A stretch of 6,623 bases of DNA, from positions 1 to 6,623 of the forward strand of contig JACRAI010000088.1 in NCBI GenBank assembly GCA_016213425.1, written 5' to 3'. Under the pieces are notes generated by a model. That model saw only the letters and a program-made list of their open reading frames with translations, ran no database searches and was not told where the DNA came from. The position numbers and the translations under genes are program-made. The stretch comes from an archaeon. Lineage in GTDB: Archaea; Nanobdellota; Nanobdellia; Woesearchaeales; ARS49. Position 1 is the stretch's first letter. The number at the start of each line of letters is the position of its first letter. Of the stretch, positions 5,755 to 6,623 are shown piece by piece.

Positions 5755-5762
5755 TAATAAAA

Positions 5763-6008
5763 ATGTGTGGAGCGAGAAGCTTGAAAAGATTATTTGTCTT
5801 CGCAACTCTAGTAGCATCGGCAAGCTATTACTTTGTAATGTACTGCCCCGATGATTTAGCCGCGCTAGCATCAGTTATATTCCTAGGCTTGATAACTTCA
5901 GCCACGCTAGCTAAACTTATAAGAGTAAAAGCAGACTTGGTAAGAAGGAGACGTTTAAGAAAAAAGTTTTTTAAAATAAAAAATCTTGAACAAATGAATC
6001 TGGTTTAA
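5763..6008 (+). CDS. Small membrane protein with two helices and a basic tail, unknown function
   Basis: I do not recognise this 81-residue protein. It has two hydrophobic segments, about 9-27 (LFVFATLVASASYYFVMY and neighbours) and 31-53, joined by a very short CPDD loop, so it is probably an inner-membrane hairpin. The C-terminus from about 54 is strongly basic, with RRRRLRKK at 61-68, and should stay in the cytoplasm by the positive-inside rule, where it could touch nucleic acid or acidic lipid. Two Cys lie at 2 and 28. ATG 5763 is chosen for its Shine-Dalgarno; an in-frame ATG at 5742 would add MRRGVIK. It follows the phosphoesterase gene by 183 bp with its own leader. Local base use (several GC-rich codons such as GCC and GCG) is somewhat richer in GC than its neighbours. 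Confidence 0.65.
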   Translation: MCGARSLKRLFVFATLVASASYYFVMYCPDDLAALASVIFLGLITSATLAKLIRVKADLVRRRRLRKKFFKIKNLEQMNLV

Positions 6009-6018
6009 TTAAACAGAT
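5998..6018. repeat. Inverted repeat across the stop codon of the membrane protein gene
   Basis: ATCTG(G)TTTAA followed directly by TTAAACAGAT: ten-base arms with one unpaired G, containing the perfect palindrome GTTTAATTAAAC and the TAA stop. It may be part of a transcript end or a protein-binding site; no T-run follows immediately. Confidence 0.5.
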
Positions 6019-6077
6019 AGACTTAAAGTTACAAATCGTTTTGTGTAAATGTGCCTCTTCATAATAAGTTGATATTC

Positions 6078-6083
6078 TTTTTT
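6078..6083 (+). terminator. Possible T-run terminator
   Basis: A run of six T lies 70 bases after the membrane protein stop and just ahead of the next promoter. Archaeal RNA polymerase can terminate at T-runs without a hairpin. The evidence is weak in such AT-rich DNA. Confidence 0.3.
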
Positions 6084-6090
6084 AGCAATG

Positions 6091-6098
6091 TTTATAAA
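6091..6098 (+). promoter_or_regulatory. TATA box for the secreted transglutaminase-like gene
   Basis: TTTATAAA within AATGTTTATAAA, 22 bases before ATG 6121. This predicts a leaderless transcript. The sequence GAAAGGT at 6102-6108 resembles a Shine-Dalgarno but would lie upstream of the predicted transcript start. Confidence 0.6.
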
Positions 6099-6120
6099 AT
6101 TGAAAGGTAAAAAGCGTTTT

Positions 6121-6623
6121 ATGAAAAAATTGGTGCTTTTACTTTTGTTAATTCCTATAGTACACGCTTTGCCTTACGCAGATCACATAATAGATCTAAC
6201 AATGAATACAAGTATAGAATTATCTCCTGGTTCGCCTTATGCTAAAATTCAAGAGCTAGATGCTGAAATATACGCGTTTCCTAAAGAGGGAGCAGATCAA
6301 AAAATTCTTGAGTTAAGACAAAATCCAAATTTGTTAACAAACAAAATAGAGCATGACAAACTTATTTACACTTGGAGAGATATAGATAACGTAACTTACG
6401 GGTACACTGGCCAGATTGATAGAAAAATAAAACCCTTTAAGGTAACAAGCAAGGAACTTTATCCTTTTGATGTAACTATTTTACTCCCCGAAGTTGAAAA
6501 ATACTTGAGACCTTCAGAACATATTGATAGCAAATATCCTAAAATCCAAGAATTAGCGAAAAATCTTGCAAAAGAAGAAAGAGATTTGTGGAATTTAGTT
6601 GTTAAAACAGCAATCTGGGTTAG
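6121..6623 (+). CDS. Secreted protein, probably transglutaminase-like, 3' end cut by window
   Basis: The open frame runs from ATG 6121 to the window edge, 167 codons plus two bases, with no stop. It begins with a clear signal peptide (MKK, Leu-rich run 4-11, likely cleavage after VHA at 16), so it is exported. Residues 20-120 look like a beta-rich domain. Residues 128-167 (YLRPSEHIDSKYPKIQELA, then a helix ending TAIWV) recall the segment that precedes the catalytic core in archaeal secreted transglutaminase-like proteins. The catalytic Cys, His and Asp would lie beyond the window, so neither family nor activity can be confirmed. The ATG is supported by a TATA box 22 bases upstream. No other start is plausible because the signal peptide begins here. 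Confidence 0.6.
   Translation, partial: MKKLVLLLLLIPIVHALPYADHIIDLTMNTSIELSPGSPYAKIQELDAEIYAFPKEGADQKILELRQNPNLLTNKIEHDKLIYTWRDIDNVTYGYTGQIDRKIKPFKVTSKELYPFDVTILLPEVEKYLRPSEHIDSKYPKIQELAKNLAKEERDLWNLVVKTAIWV

Larger units (their letters stand above)
5580..5762 (+). promoter_or_regulatory. Intergenic region with weak TATA and structured leader
   Basis: A weak TATA-like TTTATACT (5605-5612) lacks a purine-rich BRE and would start transcription near 5635. Three helices can be drawn: TCAGATGTC/GATATCTGA around ATT (5697-5717, 9 bp with one G-U), GACTTC 5621-5626 with GAAGTC 5682-5687, and AGTCG 5684-5688 with CGGCT 5723-5727. The last two share bases and exclude each other. A GGAGAGGTG Shine-Dalgarno (5746-5754) precedes ATG 5763. 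No known RNA family was recognised. Confidence 0.4.

Overview
The window is AT-rich and looks archaeal. Perfect TATATAAA or TTTATAA(A/G) boxes sit about 20-30 bases upstream of several ATGs, which is the layout of a TATA/BRE promoter with a leaderless transcript. The two genes that have long leaders instead carry a purine-rich, GGTG-type Shine-Dalgarno. TAA, TAG and TGA all act as stops, so the standard code fits. Small genes, several secreted proteins and a transglutaminase-like secreted protein would suit a DPANN-type archaeon (Woesearchaeota/Pacearchaeota-like). That placement is inference; no marker gene here fixes it.

Layout. On the left, a 38-codon minus-strand gene (86-202) and an IscA/HesB-type iron-sulfur carrier gene (281-658) diverge from two back-to-back TATA boxes. 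The carrier gene is followed after 7 bp by a small exported staphylococcal-nuclease-like protein (666-1040). After a promoter and a roughly 140-nt leader comes a two-gene unit: an unrecognised helical protein (1245-1610), and an exported trypsin-fold serine protease (1607-2551) that starts on TTG and overlaps the upstream stop. A leaderless promoter then drives a 983-residue protein (2628-5579). Its C-terminal third is a calcineurin-like metallophosphoesterase. I read its N-terminal half as a second, degenerate copy of the same fold, split by a long coiled-coil insertion. Next, after a structured leader of about 130-150 nt, is a small two-helix membrane protein with a very basic tail (5763-6008). 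The window ends inside a secreted protein (6121 onward) that probably belongs to the archaeal transglutaminase-like family.

How they work together. Three products (nuclease, serine protease, transglutaminase-like protein) carry export signals, so part of the window equips the cell surface or exterior with hydrolases. The helical protein and the protease are probably translationally coupled. The 983-residue protein has its own promoter and no obvious partner gene. Its duplicated and decayed phosphoesterase architecture is the most unusual thing here. No mobile element, CRISPR array, tRNA or rRNA was seen.
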